Assembly (NCBI GenBank): GCA_964017195.1
Contig: OZ024892.1
Span: 4,260,366-4,324,365, forward strand
Length of the DNA: 64,000 nt
Reading direction: 5' to 3'
From: Siderastrea radians
Taxonomy: Eukaryota > Cnidaria > Anthozoa > Scleractinia > Rhizangiidae
Shown: positions 33,118 through 41,355 of the stretch, piece by piece
Position numbering within the stretch: position 1 is the stretch's first letter
Layout: each line of letters begins with the position of its first letter
Notes under the pieces: generated by a model
What the model was told of the DNA's origin: nothing
Database searches by the model: none
What the model saw: only the letters and a program-made list of their open reading frames with translations
Program-made: the position numbers and the translations under genes

Positions 33118-33659
33118 GACTGGTGTGATCCGTATGGAATGTGTTGTTTATATCCATAAGAATCTTGTGGGCTAGCCGGTTTTGGCATGGTGATGTGCGT
33201 CACATCCAACTGCAAACTGTCGTCGACTTCAAAGTTCTCATTTGAGTTCAACATTTTACTAATCTGATGCAAAATGCGGCGGGCCCCGGATAAGGGGTCT
33301 CGCCAATCGCCGACAGTTACATTGGCTGAGGTGTGGGCCGATTGAAGTCGGTTGGAAGATAAATAAATTTGAATTCTGTCATGGTCTGGCATGGACTCGG
33401 TGAGATCTTCGATAACGTCAGCCAATCCTTCTTCAAACGCGCGCACAATATTGCCATGCCCTTCTGGAAATTCTTCCGGTGGATTTTGCACACGCACATG
33501 ATAGCTGGTACGTCTTATACCATAACGGCGGGCGTTGCGTTCGCGAAATTGTTGCAATTGAAATTGATAATGTCCTCGTCGACCTAGGGCGCCACGTTGT
33601 TGTTCCCATTGCTGCATATATTCATTAAGATCATCGTCGGACTCGGTGTTACTTGCCAT
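33114..33659 (-). CDS. Protein resembling the PolB-associated domain of Mavericks (181 aa)
   Basis: The ATG at 33659 (MASNTESDDDLNEY) is preferred; an upstream frame extension to 33800 looks non-coding. Residues about 60-165 show the pattern of a domain that in other Mavericks sits in front of or beside the PolB polymerase: a conserved A-F-x-x-G-L-x-x-x-I-x-D-L-T block, D-R-I-Q-I-Y-L-S-S-N-x-L, and SKMLNSNENFEVDDSLQLDV with H-I-T-M-P after it. Here the protein ends soon after and no polymerase follows. The family match is from memory of the pattern and moderately sure. Confidence 0.6.
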   Translation of the reverse strand: MASNTESDDDLNEYMQQWEQQRGALGRRGHYQFQLQQFRERNARRYGIRRTSYHVRVQNPPEEFPEGHGNIVRAFEEGLADVIEDLTESMPDHDRIQIYLSSNRLQSAHTSANVTVGDWRDPLSGARRILHQISKMLNSNENFEVDDSLQLDVTHITMPKPASPQDSYGYKQHIPYGSHQS

Positions 33660-33801
33660 GCTAACAAAAAATGATGCGTTGAAAAGATAGAGAGGTGAGT
33701 TAAATAGATTTTTAATGTTCAATGGACGGCCCCCACCATTGTTTTTGACAGCCAGTTGTAATCCGCCAGGATTTTTGGGATCGTAATAAGCTTTCAACAC
33801 T

Positions 33802-34155
33802 TTACGTTACTGCCGTTTGCCCATAACGCCAAACGACATCCAATACACAGCAGGCTAACCTACTCAGCAACATCGAAAACAAGGTTTTATAGCTAGGGAT
33901 GACATGAGTCATGGTAGTGAAGACCCATTCTCGAACGTCGCGATATTCCTGCGAGGGTAAATAATGACGCATGCCTTCCATGTACGCAATAAAATAGGGG
34001 GTAAAATTCTCTTGACCTTTCTCTGCCAGGAGATCCAAAAAGATTTGACGAGGATCGGCGGTCGTGTCTAAATCATCAAATCGGTCGGCCGAAATCCCGA
34101 CACTTCGCATCACTAAACGCCAAAGGCATTCTTTCGTGAGACGTGTCCAAGCCAT
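33802..34155 (-). CDS. CARD-like small protein (117 aa)
   Basis: All-helical by appearance. The central stretch DPRQIFLDLLAEKGQENFTP followed by Y-F-I-A-Y-M-E-G-M matches the caspase-recruitment (CARD) core of L-L-D-x-L-x-x-K-G, then F-x-x-F-x-x-x-L. The C-terminus is hydrophobic (LFSMLLSRLACCVLDVVW) and may be a membrane anchor. A virus-coded CARD protein with an anchor could interfere with cell-death or MAVS-type signalling; this is inference. TATAAAG on the minus strand lies about 40 bp before the ATG. Confidence 0.55.
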   Translation of the reverse strand: MAWTRLTKECLWRLVMRSVGISADRFDDLDTTADPRQIFLDLLAEKGQENFTPYFIAYMEGMRHYLPSQEYRDVREWVFTTMTHVIPSYKTLFSMLLSRLACCVLDVVWRYGQTAVT

Positions 34156-34194
34156 GACGATCGATCTGACACGAGAGGTTAGGTGGTGCTATGC

Positions 34195-34202
34195 TTTATA
34201 GG
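34195..34202. promoter_or_regulatory. Divergent TATA-like promoter between the two arms
   Basis: CTTTATAGG here reads CCTATAAAG on the minus strand, 40 bp before the ATG at 34155, and sits 43-50 bp before the plus-strand ATG at 34245. The two arms diverge from this point. Confidence 0.55.
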
Positions 34203-34244
34203 ACACGACGCCTTTTTCTTAGAGTTCATTCGGTTCTTGTCAGC

Positions 34245-34763
34245 ATGGAATCACCTTTTACTGCCAGTGGTCAAATTGACTACTGTACTCGTTTTTATCA
34301 AGAAGTGATCGAATGTCTATGGAAACGATGTTGGATCGTGGCGATTCTTCAATACATCAATCAAAACGTACAAGATCTCGAACCCCCCATTCAACCCATG
34401 TACAGTGAAGAAGCGCTCCTTCACGGACGTTGCGTTCACGAAGCGATTAAGAGAGGCCTACGTGAACTGTCCCTCGACTCCATTCATCAAAAGTGGCGTC
34501 GTTTACTCTTAGATTATCACGTGGAGATCCCGTGCTGGCAACCCAACGACAGTGAATTTGTCGTACAGATGACAAGTCCCGATCTGGTGACCGAACAAAT
34601 TTTGGAAGAGATTGTTTCCTTTCGACGTCAATTTAGTGCTTTTACCTATGAACTGTTGGGTTTCACCCATGAAGACGTGGATAACATTTTTGGGTGGTCA
34701 CGTGCAACCTTACGTCAACGTGAATGGGTGGGCATCGACATACCCGATGGACCTGAACGTTGA
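34245..34763 (+). CDS. Hypothetical helical protein (172 aa)
   Basis: The ATG at 34245 (MESPFTASGQIDYC) is chosen; the upstream ATG at 34191 overlaps the TATA-like site. Helix-rich with CLWKRCWIVAILQYINQNV near the start and a C-terminal part LRQREWVGIDIPDGPER. First gene of the plus-strand arm, divergent from the CARD-like gene, so an early regulatory or host-directed role is possible. No family recognised. Confidence 0.6.
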   Translation: MESPFTASGQIDYCTRFYQEVIECLWKRCWIVAILQYINQNVQDLEPPIQPMYSEEALLHGRCVHEAIKRGLRELSLDSIHQKWRRLLLDYHVEIPCWQPNDSEFVVQMTSPDLVTEQILEEIVSFRRQFSAFTYELLGFTHEDVDNIFGWSRATLRQREWVGIDIPDGPER

Positions 34764-34826
34764 CCCCTATTTTTTTGTCTCCACCAATCCTAGCTAAGAT
34801 CACGTCAACATCACGTCATCATCGCC

Positions 34827-34833
34827 TATAAAA
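34827..34833 (+). promoter_or_regulatory. TATA box for the zf-GRF gene
   Basis: TATAAAA 41-47 bp before the ATG at 34874. Confidence 0.7.
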
Positions 34834-34873
34834 TAGCGTGTTCTTTTTTCATTCTTTCTCTCTTCAATTCACC

Positions 34874-35575
34874 ATGGCCACGAAGAGACCTTTGCAACAA
34901 CTCGAAGAGATGGTCACTGCTTTACCCCCTGCACCCACGGAGAAAAAGTCCAAAAAAGACAAAAAAATCAAAATCAAAAAACCACCCCAAGTGGATCCTT
35001 TTTCACCACCACCACCACCACCAGTACCGTCAACACCTACAACGACCACATTGTCACCACCACCACCAGTACCGCCGCCGCCACCACCACCACCACCACT
35101 CATCAATATGGATGACTTATTCAATGGTGACAATATTCTCAATTTGTTAAATCCGCCTGCTGCTAGTTATCAAGTACAACTACCGCCTATGGAACAAGCT
35201 TGTCGATCCGTTGTCTGTCCTATGCATCAAACGGACCTAACTTGCTTTCAAGCCCAAACCACAGGAGACACTTACATCAAATGCCAAGAAAAGAAATGTG
35301 GCCTCTTTTGTCATCAAGATCAGCTTCTCATGTATCTCAAGATCATTGATGAAAAGCTACACCCTGATTATCTCAAAAGAACCCTGGTGTGTGACTGTGA
35401 AGAACCTGTGGTCTTACGAATCAGCCGATCCCAAGCCAACCCCAACCGCCCTTATTTTACATGCAAAGAAACACCCGAGGATCGATGTCCTTTCTTTCAG
35501 TGGGCCGACAAACCCTTGAAACCCAAGAACCGAAAAAAACAAAGACAAGAATATCTTCTTCCAAGTTCTCATTAA
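34874..35575 (+). CDS. Zinc-finger GRF protein with polyproline linker (233 aa)
   Basis: Start at 34874 (ACCATGG context) is chosen over the upstream 34838. Residues 22-37 are Lys-rich, 44-75 are polyproline, then a Leu/Asn-rich link. Two zinc modules follow: C115/H118/C124/C137/C142/C146, and a GRF zinc finger with C173-x-C175, NPNRPYFTCK with C197, and C205-PFFQWAD. GRF fingers bind single-stranded nucleic acid in DNA repair and replication proteins, so a replication or transcription role is likely. The element sits within a host gene named for the same finger, ZGRF1; the proteins share only this type of module. Confidence 0.75.
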   Translation: MATKRPLQQLEEMVTALPPAPTEKKSKKDKKIKIKKPPQVDPFSPPPPPPVPSTPTTTTLSPPPPVPPPPPPPPPLINMDDLFNGDNILNLLNPPAASYQVQLPPMEQACRSVVCPMHQTDLTCFQAQTTGDTYIKCQEKKCGLFCHQDQLLMYLKIIDEKLHPDYLKRTLVCDCEEPVVLRISRSQANPNRPYFTCKETPEDRCPFFQWADKPLKPKNRKKQRQEYLLPSSH

Positions 35576-35872
35576 AAAAAAATATATCAGAAACGTAACA
35601 AGCGTATTACGGATGACATGCTGATCTCCACTCGCTCGAAACGATTCCACTCCTCCTGTTGTGGAGAACATGTATTTTAATTTTTCAACAATAACAGTAG
35701 TAGTAGTCATGGCAACTTGTCTACAAAATTGTTTGTGCACTTGTTTACAATAAAAAACCAAGTTTTGAAACGCGATGCAGGAGTGACGGGTTTTTAATAC
35801 TTTTTTCTGGGCAGGGTAGAGACAATAAAAAAAATATTTTTTTCTAATATCTTTGGGAGGGTCCCCCATACC
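35576..35872. other. Spacer, no gene seen
   Basis: AT-rich spacer between two late genes. A minus-strand open frame crossing it (35414-35905) is only the shadow of the neighbouring coding sequence. Confidence 0.5.
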
Positions 35873-35880
35873 TATAAAAA
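35873..35880 (+). promoter_or_regulatory. TATA box for the 145-aa gene
   Basis: TATAAAAA, 61-68 bp before the ATG at 35941, followed by a pyrimidine-rich stretch CCCGTCTCCCGTCCC. Confidence 0.65.
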
Positions 35881-35940
35881 CCCGTCTCCCGTCCCTGTCG
35901 TTCATTTTCCCTTAGACGTAGTGGAGACCAGACGTGTAGG

Positions 35941-36378
35941 ATGGCGCTCCGTGGCAAGGAAGAGCTTCAGTTGCAACATTTGTTGAATAATTTGGGGTAC
36001 AATTTGTTACAGTTTAGTAATCGCATGACCGAGCTGATCGTGGCCGGTTCCCCCGAATTAAGTCTGATCGCTCGAACTCAATTGATGACGTCCCTAGGAC
36101 TCTTATCGATGAAAACCATGGAATTGTGTCAAGCGTGGGATCAATTTGAATACGCTTACAAGAGCACTGGGATCCCCTGGCCGCATGATTTTGATGTGGC
36201 GTTTCCCAAGAAACATGCCGAAGAAGAAGACTCAAAAAAAGGAAGGGGGAAGGAACCCAAAGCCAAGAAAACCAAACGAAAACACACCGGAGACACGGTG
36301 CTACCACCATCCCCCGCTCTAGACGCCTCGCTGGAACCCTTGACGGAACCCTTGACGGAATCCAAAAAAGACATTTAA
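35941..36378 (+). CDS. Hypothetical protein with basic tail (145 aa)
   Basis: The first 80 residues are helical and amphipathic (e.g. LLNNLGYNLLQFSNRMTELI). Residues about 90-120 are very basic (KAKKTKRKH), a likely nuclear signal or DNA-binding tail. It ends with a small repeat EPLTEPLTES. Unknown family; possibly a virion core or regulatory protein. Confidence 0.6.
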   Translation: MALRGKEELQLQHLLNNLGYNLLQFSNRMTELIVAGSPELSLIARTQLMTSLGLLSMKTMELCQAWDQFEYAYKSTGIPWPHDFDVAFPKKHAEEEDSKKGRGKEPKAKKTKRKHTGDTVLPPSPALDASLEPLTEPLTESKKDI

Positions 36379-36413
36379 GCAAGATCATCCCCAGCTTTCC
36401 CAAAAGAAGCACC

Positions 36414-37013
36414 ATGACCTCTCGGACCTCTGTGTCTCTGTTAGAGGGTACTCATTTGGAAACCGCAGCGGTGGAACCTGACCAGTTGTACGAATTCGAT
36501 GCCTTGTACGCCTTCTATCATTCTCAATGGTGGTGTTACCGTCAAAGATATTTTCATTTCAAGTGGCTTCACGCTTCCTTGAACACCTTGGCCCTGGTGG
36601 TGACCGCCGTCGGGATGGTGGTCGGTTCCCTGATGGAAGACAGTTTATGGGTCACTTGTTTGGCCGCCTTGGGTGTGGCTCTCAAAGGATGGAACGATTT
36701 TAAAAAATATCCCATCAAAATGGACATGTGTCATTTTGCTTTCACCACCTATGCCAAGACCCTGACTGAACTACGCAATTACGTACGAGGTCTTCCGTTT
36801 GACGAAGATACCTTTTTGGTCAAGATGCAAACCTTGGACGACACTATCACCGACTTTGCACCACCTGTACCCGATGTCTATACTCAAAAGTATCGCACTC
36901 GTTTCAAGCACGTGCCAGTGGCCGGTGACAGTGTGGATCTTCGTACCCCACCCCGTTTGAACACGACCCATGTATCGTTGTTAGAGAAGAAACAAGCTTA
37001 TAAAAAACCCTGA
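36414..37013 (+). CDS. Two-transmembrane protein (199 aa)
   Basis: Residues about 55-72 (LNTLALVVTAVGMVVGSL) and 79-90 (VTCLAALGVALK) form a helical hairpin of two membrane segments. A cytoplasmic-type domain with FAFTTYAKTLTELRNYVRGL and a short acidic/proline region follows. Proteins of this layout recur in Mavericks and recall the two-helix SLATT type, but the function is not known. The ATG has a good ACC context. It follows the 145-aa gene by 35 bp with no separate TATA box, so they may share a transcript. Confidence 0.65.
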   Translation: MTSRTSVSLLEGTHLETAAVEPDQLYEFDALYAFYHSQWWCYRQRYFHFKWLHASLNTLALVVTAVGMVVGSLMEDSLWVTCLAALGVALKGWNDFKKYPIKMDMCHFAFTTYAKTLTELRNYVRGLPFDEDTFLVKMQTLDDTITDFAPPVPDVYTQKYRTRFKHVPVAGDSVDLRTPPRLNTTHVSLLEKKQAYKKP

Positions 37014-37056
37014 TTTTACATTAAAAAACCATAATTTGTCATTGAAAATCGGTGTC

Positions 37057-38169
37057 ATGAAAGCGTCCTCATTACCCTCGTCGTTGGAATACTTGTATCT
37101 AGGGGATGACAGTCCCTACGCCCTCAGTGGGAACACCCAATCTCTTTTGGAGGCCGGTCGTTCCCTGGGCATTCCCCAAAAAACCACGTTACGCTATTTG
37201 CAAGGTGAACCGACTTACACATTACATCGCCCGCGCCGCGTACGGTTTCCTCGTTCCAAAACGGTGGTGGATCCCAATTTGGATAGTACCTGGCAAGCGG
37301 ATTTGGTGGAAATGCAAGATCGGCAATTGATTGCAGCCAACAAACGTACCCGTTATTTGTTAACGGTGATCGATGTCTTGTCGAAGTACGCTTGGGTGGT
37401 CGCCTTAAAAAGTAAACGAGGCACGGCCGTCCGGGATGCCTTGCGGTACGTGTTAGAAACCCACCCAGATCGCCGTCCTACCTACTTACAAACCGATCAG
37501 GGCAAAGAATTTTACAATAAGCATGTGCAACAATTATTGGACGACTATGATATTCAGCATTATTCCACTCGAGGGGAACCCAAAGCAGCGGTGGTCGAAC
37601 GATTTAATCGCACGTTGAAAGAACTCACTTACAAGTACATGACCGCTCACAACCCCCCCAAATACCTGGAAGCTTTGCCAGACCTGGTGCAACGCTACAA
37701 CACCCGGATTCATTCCACCACTCAGATGGCTCCCGCAGATGTCACCCCAGACAACGCGTCGGTGATTTGGCGTCGTCTGTACAAACCCACGGCCCCTCTG
37801 ACCCCTTATCAATTTCAAGTGGGCGATTTTGTACGTACTTCCAAACGTGTTAAGCGAGGTGCCTTTGGACCTCAGAGTTATCGCGGGACGTTTAGTCAAG
37901 ACGTGTACGTGGTGAGCGCGCGTCATCGTTCCCTGTACGACGGTGTGAATTATTACAAGTTGAAAACATGGCAAGAGGAAAAAGTACCCGGTCGTTTTTA
38001 CGAACCGCAACTGCAAAAAGTGCAACCTTGGCCCAACCATTGGCGTGTCAAGAAAAAGCTTAAATACAAGGGACGGGGTCCCTCGCGTCAAGTGTTGGTG
38101 AATTGGCAAGGCGTGGCTCCCAGTTATCGTTCGTGGATTCCCACCCGAGCGTTGAAACAGTATGAGTGA
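37057..38169 (+). CDS. int: Retroviral-type integrase with C-terminal chromodomain (370 aa)
   Basis: The catalytic core shows D82 in STWQADLVEM, D147 in LQTDQGKEF and E181 in AAVVERFNRTLK, an rve-type D,D,E triad with 33 residues between the last two. R-Y-N-T-R-I-H-S-T-T and A-P-A-D-V-T-P follow as in the family. The last 45 residues, with VLVNWQGVAPSYRSWIP, form a chromodomain, which could steer insertion to particular chromatin. An N-terminal zinc-binding HHCC is not obvious. It joins the element ends to host DNA and makes the 5-bp duplication. The first ATG is at 37057. The stop overlaps the next gene's start by 8 bp. Confidence 0.92.
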   Translation: MKASSLPSSLEYLYLGDDSPYALSGNTQSLLEAGRSLGIPQKTTLRYLQGEPTYTLHRPRRVRFPRSKTVVDPNLDSTWQADLVEMQDRQLIAANKRTRYLLTVIDVLSKYAWVVALKSKRGTAVRDALRYVLETHPDRRPTYLQTDQGKEFYNKHVQQLLDDYDIQHYSTRGEPKAAVVERFNRTLKELTYKYMTAHNPPKYLEALPDLVQRYNTRIHSTTQMAPADVTPDNASVIWRRLYKPTAPLTPYQFQVGDFVRTSKRVKRGAFGPQSYRGTFSQDVYVVSARHRSLYDGVNYYKLKTWQEEKVPGRFYEPQLQKVQPWPNHWRVKKKLKYKGRGPSRQVLVNWQGVAPSYRSWIPTRALKQYE

Positions 38170-40492
38170 GAGCCACCCACGTGATTTTGTCTTGTACTTG
38201 AACAGTGCCGATCAAGGCACGCATCCTTTGGAACCGGGGGTGACCACCGTACGAGCCGCGTTTTGTCAAGAACTCGAACGACCGTTGACGTTACGTGAAG
38301 ATTGGAAAGTGGCTCTCTTGAGTCTCGTTTACACCCATTGCTATGGCAATGCCGTTCTTAAATCGCCGCAAGATTTTCACTACGATGTCAAGGATTTGTC
38401 TCAAGTGGGTCCCCCTCTCCGGACCTTACAATTGTCTCCTCACAAACACTTTACGCATGTAGGCCAGGTCTTGGAAGATTTGGTCGAACAACTCAAGGTG
38501 CCCGTGATTCCCACCTTGTCCGGTGGCACGCATCATTATGGTCAACTGCACATGGAAACGCCCGGCACCACCGACATGAATTTTCCCACCGACCCGAAAT
38601 TGGATTATTTTCGCCGCGACCTTGTCGATACGTATCTCGCCACCCATGGTTTTGGGAGTTTACCCACCACGTTTCCACGAATCAAACAATACATCAACGA
38701 CGCCACGTTGACGCTGATGGGGGCCGATAAAGTCAAGTATGTCTGGACCCTCCAAGATAGCCCCACTCGACCTACCACCCATTATGCCATCGACATGTGG
38801 GCCGAAGGGTATTACGACTTGGGGGAATCGTTGGCGTTGTTCATGGGATTTCTCGAACCGGATCCCACCCGTCCTGGCCAAACCCGCATCGTGGCTCACA
38901 AGACCGTCTATGCTGACACGGGTGCTGGGACGCAAGGCGATTGGGTAATCTCGCGCTTAGACCTGGATCACGGGGGGATCATTCAGGAAGACTATCAATT
39001 AGGAGGCGTCCGCATCCATCTCAACATCCCCATCGAACACCTTCATTTCATGTTCGAAAAAAGAGCGGTCTTTGACATGGGTGCCTGGATTCAAGACCCC
39101 AGCCCCTTTACTCCTCACATGCGAGGGGCATCGCCCCTCGTATTGGTCAGCCTGGAACCGGGCCGGTGGGGATTGCAAGCGGCGTCTCTCAAGAGCGCGC
39201 GCTTTGCGCACGGTTTAGACAAAGTGGTGGGGGCCTCGTCGGTGACGGGACGTTTACAACTCTTACCCAATTTGCAGACCCCCTTGGGAAACGACATCGT
39301 CTTGTCGAACGTGGATTTCAGTAAATGTTACGTGGAACTGGATATTGTGGAATTGAGTGTCACAGGAGGTCGACAACGTCACGTCTTGGGGACCGTGCCT
39401 TTACCCAGTCAGACCTATGGCCAAACGTGTGCGTACTATCCCCAACATCTGGATTTTCGCGCTTTGGCCGCTCCCACCCGCCATTTGAATCAACTGCGAG
39501 TGCATTTAAGAAACGCCGACAATCGAGGCATTCCATTCTACACCGGGCTGGTCGGCTTGTTGCTGTATTTTCATCGCGGCCCTACGCCCACGTCTTTAAC
39601 CTCCCTCTGCATGAGTTTTCAAGGAGGACGTCGTGTGACCTTGGAGAGCAACGCCCAAAAAGAGGTGTTTCCTAACAACCACCCCGCCGAGTTTCGGCTA
39701 CGTCTCCCCGAAATGTGGAAGTTGGATTCTTCGTGGGAAGTGGGTTTAGTGCAATTGTTGTTACCCCACACGTGGCACAATATCCTAGATCGACAAGTCC
39801 CGTTTCGGGTGCATTACAACAGCACGTTCAATGTGACGATGTATCTTCCAGCGGGTGCGTATGTGACCATCCAAGACGTGGTAGAAGGTTGGATGGGAGT
39901 CATGGAAGCCAACATCCCTTCGAACGACAGAGCGTCCTTTGCTTCTCTCAAAGTGGCATTGGATGGGAAAGGATTTTACACCTGGACGTTTCCCGATGCA
40001 GAATTCTCGGTATACATCCCGGCCTGGTTGGCTCGCGTCTTGGGTTACTTGGAGTGGGAGACCTGGAACGTGCCCTTTTACTACCGTTCCAATCAACGCC
40101 ATCCGACGGTAGAAATCACCCAACGCGATGCCGACGGTCGACCCACGGAAGTGGAATTGACCCGCAGTCATACCATGGCCAAACACAGTCAGACCAGTGT
40201 CTGGGCCACCATCTCGAAAAACTCGTTTCAAAACATCTACGTGCACTGTGACATCATCGAACCGGTGTACATAGGATCCCAAATGGCCAAAGTCATCTTA
40301 ACCCATGGAGTCAACACCAAGAAACAACGCCTGGAAGATGTGACCATCCCTCACTTGATTTTTTACCCCCTGAGTCAACTGCAATTTCGCGACATCAAAA
40401 TCGATATAAGGGACAACTTAGGACGTCCCATACCATTCCAAGGCGGTGAAGTGATGGCCACGTTGTATTTTCGCCGACGTGCCCTCCCGTGA
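38162..40492 (+). CDS. Minor-capsid/penton-like protein, tandem duplicated (776 aa)
   Basis: Two full-length copies of one domain are fused. Copy 1 (about residues 8-470) has LREDWKVALLSLVYTHCYGN and ends near LRVHLRNADNRGIPFYTG. Copy 2 (about 489-776) has LDSSWEVGLVQLLLPHTWHN and ends with IDIRDNLGRPIPFQG and a final L-Y-F. The W-x-V-x-L and F-x-x-I-x-I-x-I-x-D...P-F signatures are those of the Maverick protein related to C. elegans F54H12.2, thought to include a single-jelly-roll penton or a related vertex protein. Copy 2 is closer to that pattern; copy 1 is diverged. It overlaps the integrase stop and ends 9 bp before the next gene. Confidence 0.7.
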   Translation: MSESHPRDFVLYLNSADQGTHPLEPGVTTVRAAFCQELERPLTLREDWKVALLSLVYTHCYGNAVLKSPQDFHYDVKDLSQVGPPLRTLQLSPHKHFTHVGQVLEDLVEQLKVPVIPTLSGGTHHYGQLHMETPGTTDMNFPTDPKLDYFRRDLVDTYLATHGFGSLPTTFPRIKQYINDATLTLMGADKVKYVWTLQDSPTRPTTHYAIDMWAEGYYDLGESLALFMGFLEPDPTRPGQTRIVAHKTVYADTGAGTQGDWVISRLDLDHGGIIQEDYQLGGVRIHLNIPIEHLHFMFEKRAVFDMGAWIQDPSPFTPHMRGASPLVLVSLEPGRWGLQAASLKSARFAHGLDKVVGASSVTGRLQLLPNLQTPLGNDIVLSNVDFSKCYVELDIVELSVTGGRQRHVLGTVPLPSQTYGQTCAYYPQHLDFRALAAPTRHLNQLRVHLRNADNRGIPFYTGLVGLLLYFHRGPTPTSLTSLCMSFQGGRRVTLESNAQKEVFPNNHPAEFRLRLPEMWKLDSSWEVGLVQLLLPHTWHNILDRQVPFRVHYNSTFNVTMYLPAGAYVTIQDVVEGWMGVMEANIPSNDRASFASLKVALDGKGFYTWTFPDAEFSVYIPAWLARVLGYLEWETWNVPFYYRSNQRHPTVEITQRDADGRPTEVELTRSHTMAKHSQTSVWATISKNSFQNIYVHCDIIEPVYIGSQMAKVILTHGVNTKKQRLEDVTIPHLIFYPLSQLQFRDIKIDIRDNLGRPIPFQGGEVMATLYFRRRALP

Positions 40493-40501
40493 TTGAGAAC
40501 C

Positions 40502-41290
40502 ATGGTGATGAAGAAACGATTTGCTTTCCACGACTGGGTGGATGTCAGTCCCCCCTTTCAAACTGGGGGTCAAACGTACAAGGAAGGCACCCCACCTTAC
40601 CAAGAAGGAGGGTGGTCGCCCCTCTGGGCTCTAGCTGGCCAAGGCGCTACCTCGGTGGGCAAAGACGTCATGTGTCAAGCTGCCAAACGATTTCGTCAAT
40701 CCTTTTGTCAGAAAGATGACGAAGAAGAAGCACCCCCCAGGAAAAAGAAGAAGAAGAAGACAACGCAGCAAGGGGGTGTGCAACCGTTGGCATCCTGGCT
40801 TGACCAACTCGGCGCTGGTGGAAACACGTACCGAGCAGGCACCGATCCGTATCAAGAAGGAGGCATCCTCCCTTTGTTAGCTTCTTTGTTCTCCTCACAG
40901 AGGGGTATGGGCAAACAGACAGGAGGATTTTTAGGGCCCATCATTGAACCCATTGGGGATTTGATCAGGATGGGATTTCAAAAGAAAGCCGCCCAACGTG
41001 GCCGTGGAGCGGGTCGACAGAAAGGAGGATTTTGGGGTATCACCGAACTCGTCAAGAAAGCAGCCCAACGTGGCCGTGGAGCAAGTGGTTCCAAGAAGAA
41101 GAAGAAACGGTCCAAGTACATCACAGGCTCGTCGGTCTTGGATCCTCAGACCACCTTGAATCGATTGTTTCGTCGAGCGGGACAACGTCCCATTGGGGTG
41201 TTACCCGACATTATTTCAGGCCCCCAAGTCGGCATGGGACGTCGTCGTCGCCGCCCGCATCGAAGTCACTGTTTTCAGGGGTTACTCTAA
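40502..41290 (+). CDS. Virion pre-protein with repeated GG-hydrophobic units (262 aa)
   Basis: First ATG at 40502 in ACCATGG. The protein is a string of modules: a Q/K-x-G-G (or similar) motif followed by a short hydrophobic or amphipathic peptide, e.g. YQEGGWSPLWALAGQ, QQGGVQPLASWL, YQEGGILPLLASLF, KQTGGFLGPIIEPIGDL and RQKGGFWGITELVKKA. They are separated by very basic stretches (KKKKKK, RGRG); KKAAQRGRGA occurs twice. Adenain-type proteases cut next to Gly-Gly or Gly-x, so this may be a precursor from which several membrane-active peptides are released, like the lytic peptide of adenovirus pVI. Cleavage is inference. The element codes its own adenain-like protease downstream. Confidence 0.65.
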   Translation: MVMKKRFAFHDWVDVSPPFQTGGQTYKEGTPPYQEGGWSPLWALAGQGATSVGKDVMCQAAKRFRQSFCQKDDEEEAPPRKKKKKKTTQQGGVQPLASWLDQLGAGGNTYRAGTDPYQEGGILPLLASLFSSQRGMGKQTGGFLGPIIEPIGDLIRMGFQKKAAQRGRGAGRQKGGFWGITELVKKAAQRGRGASGSKKKKKRSKYITGSSVLDPQTTLNRLFRRAGQRPIGVLPDIISGPQVGMGRRRRRPHRSHCFQGLL

Positions 41291-41299
41291 GAAAAAGCA

Positions 41300-41306
41300 T
41301 ATAAAG
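41300..41306 (+). promoter_or_regulatory. TATA box for the major capsid gene
   Basis: TATAAAG, 50-56 bp before the ATG at 41356. Confidence 0.7.
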
Positions 41307-41355
41307 GAGTGACACGGGCTAATTTTTTCACAGACGACACCACACGTCAAGCACC

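Noticed and set aside
39715..40251. Alternative frames over the 776-aa gene
   Set aside because: Shadows of a gene with clear family motifs.
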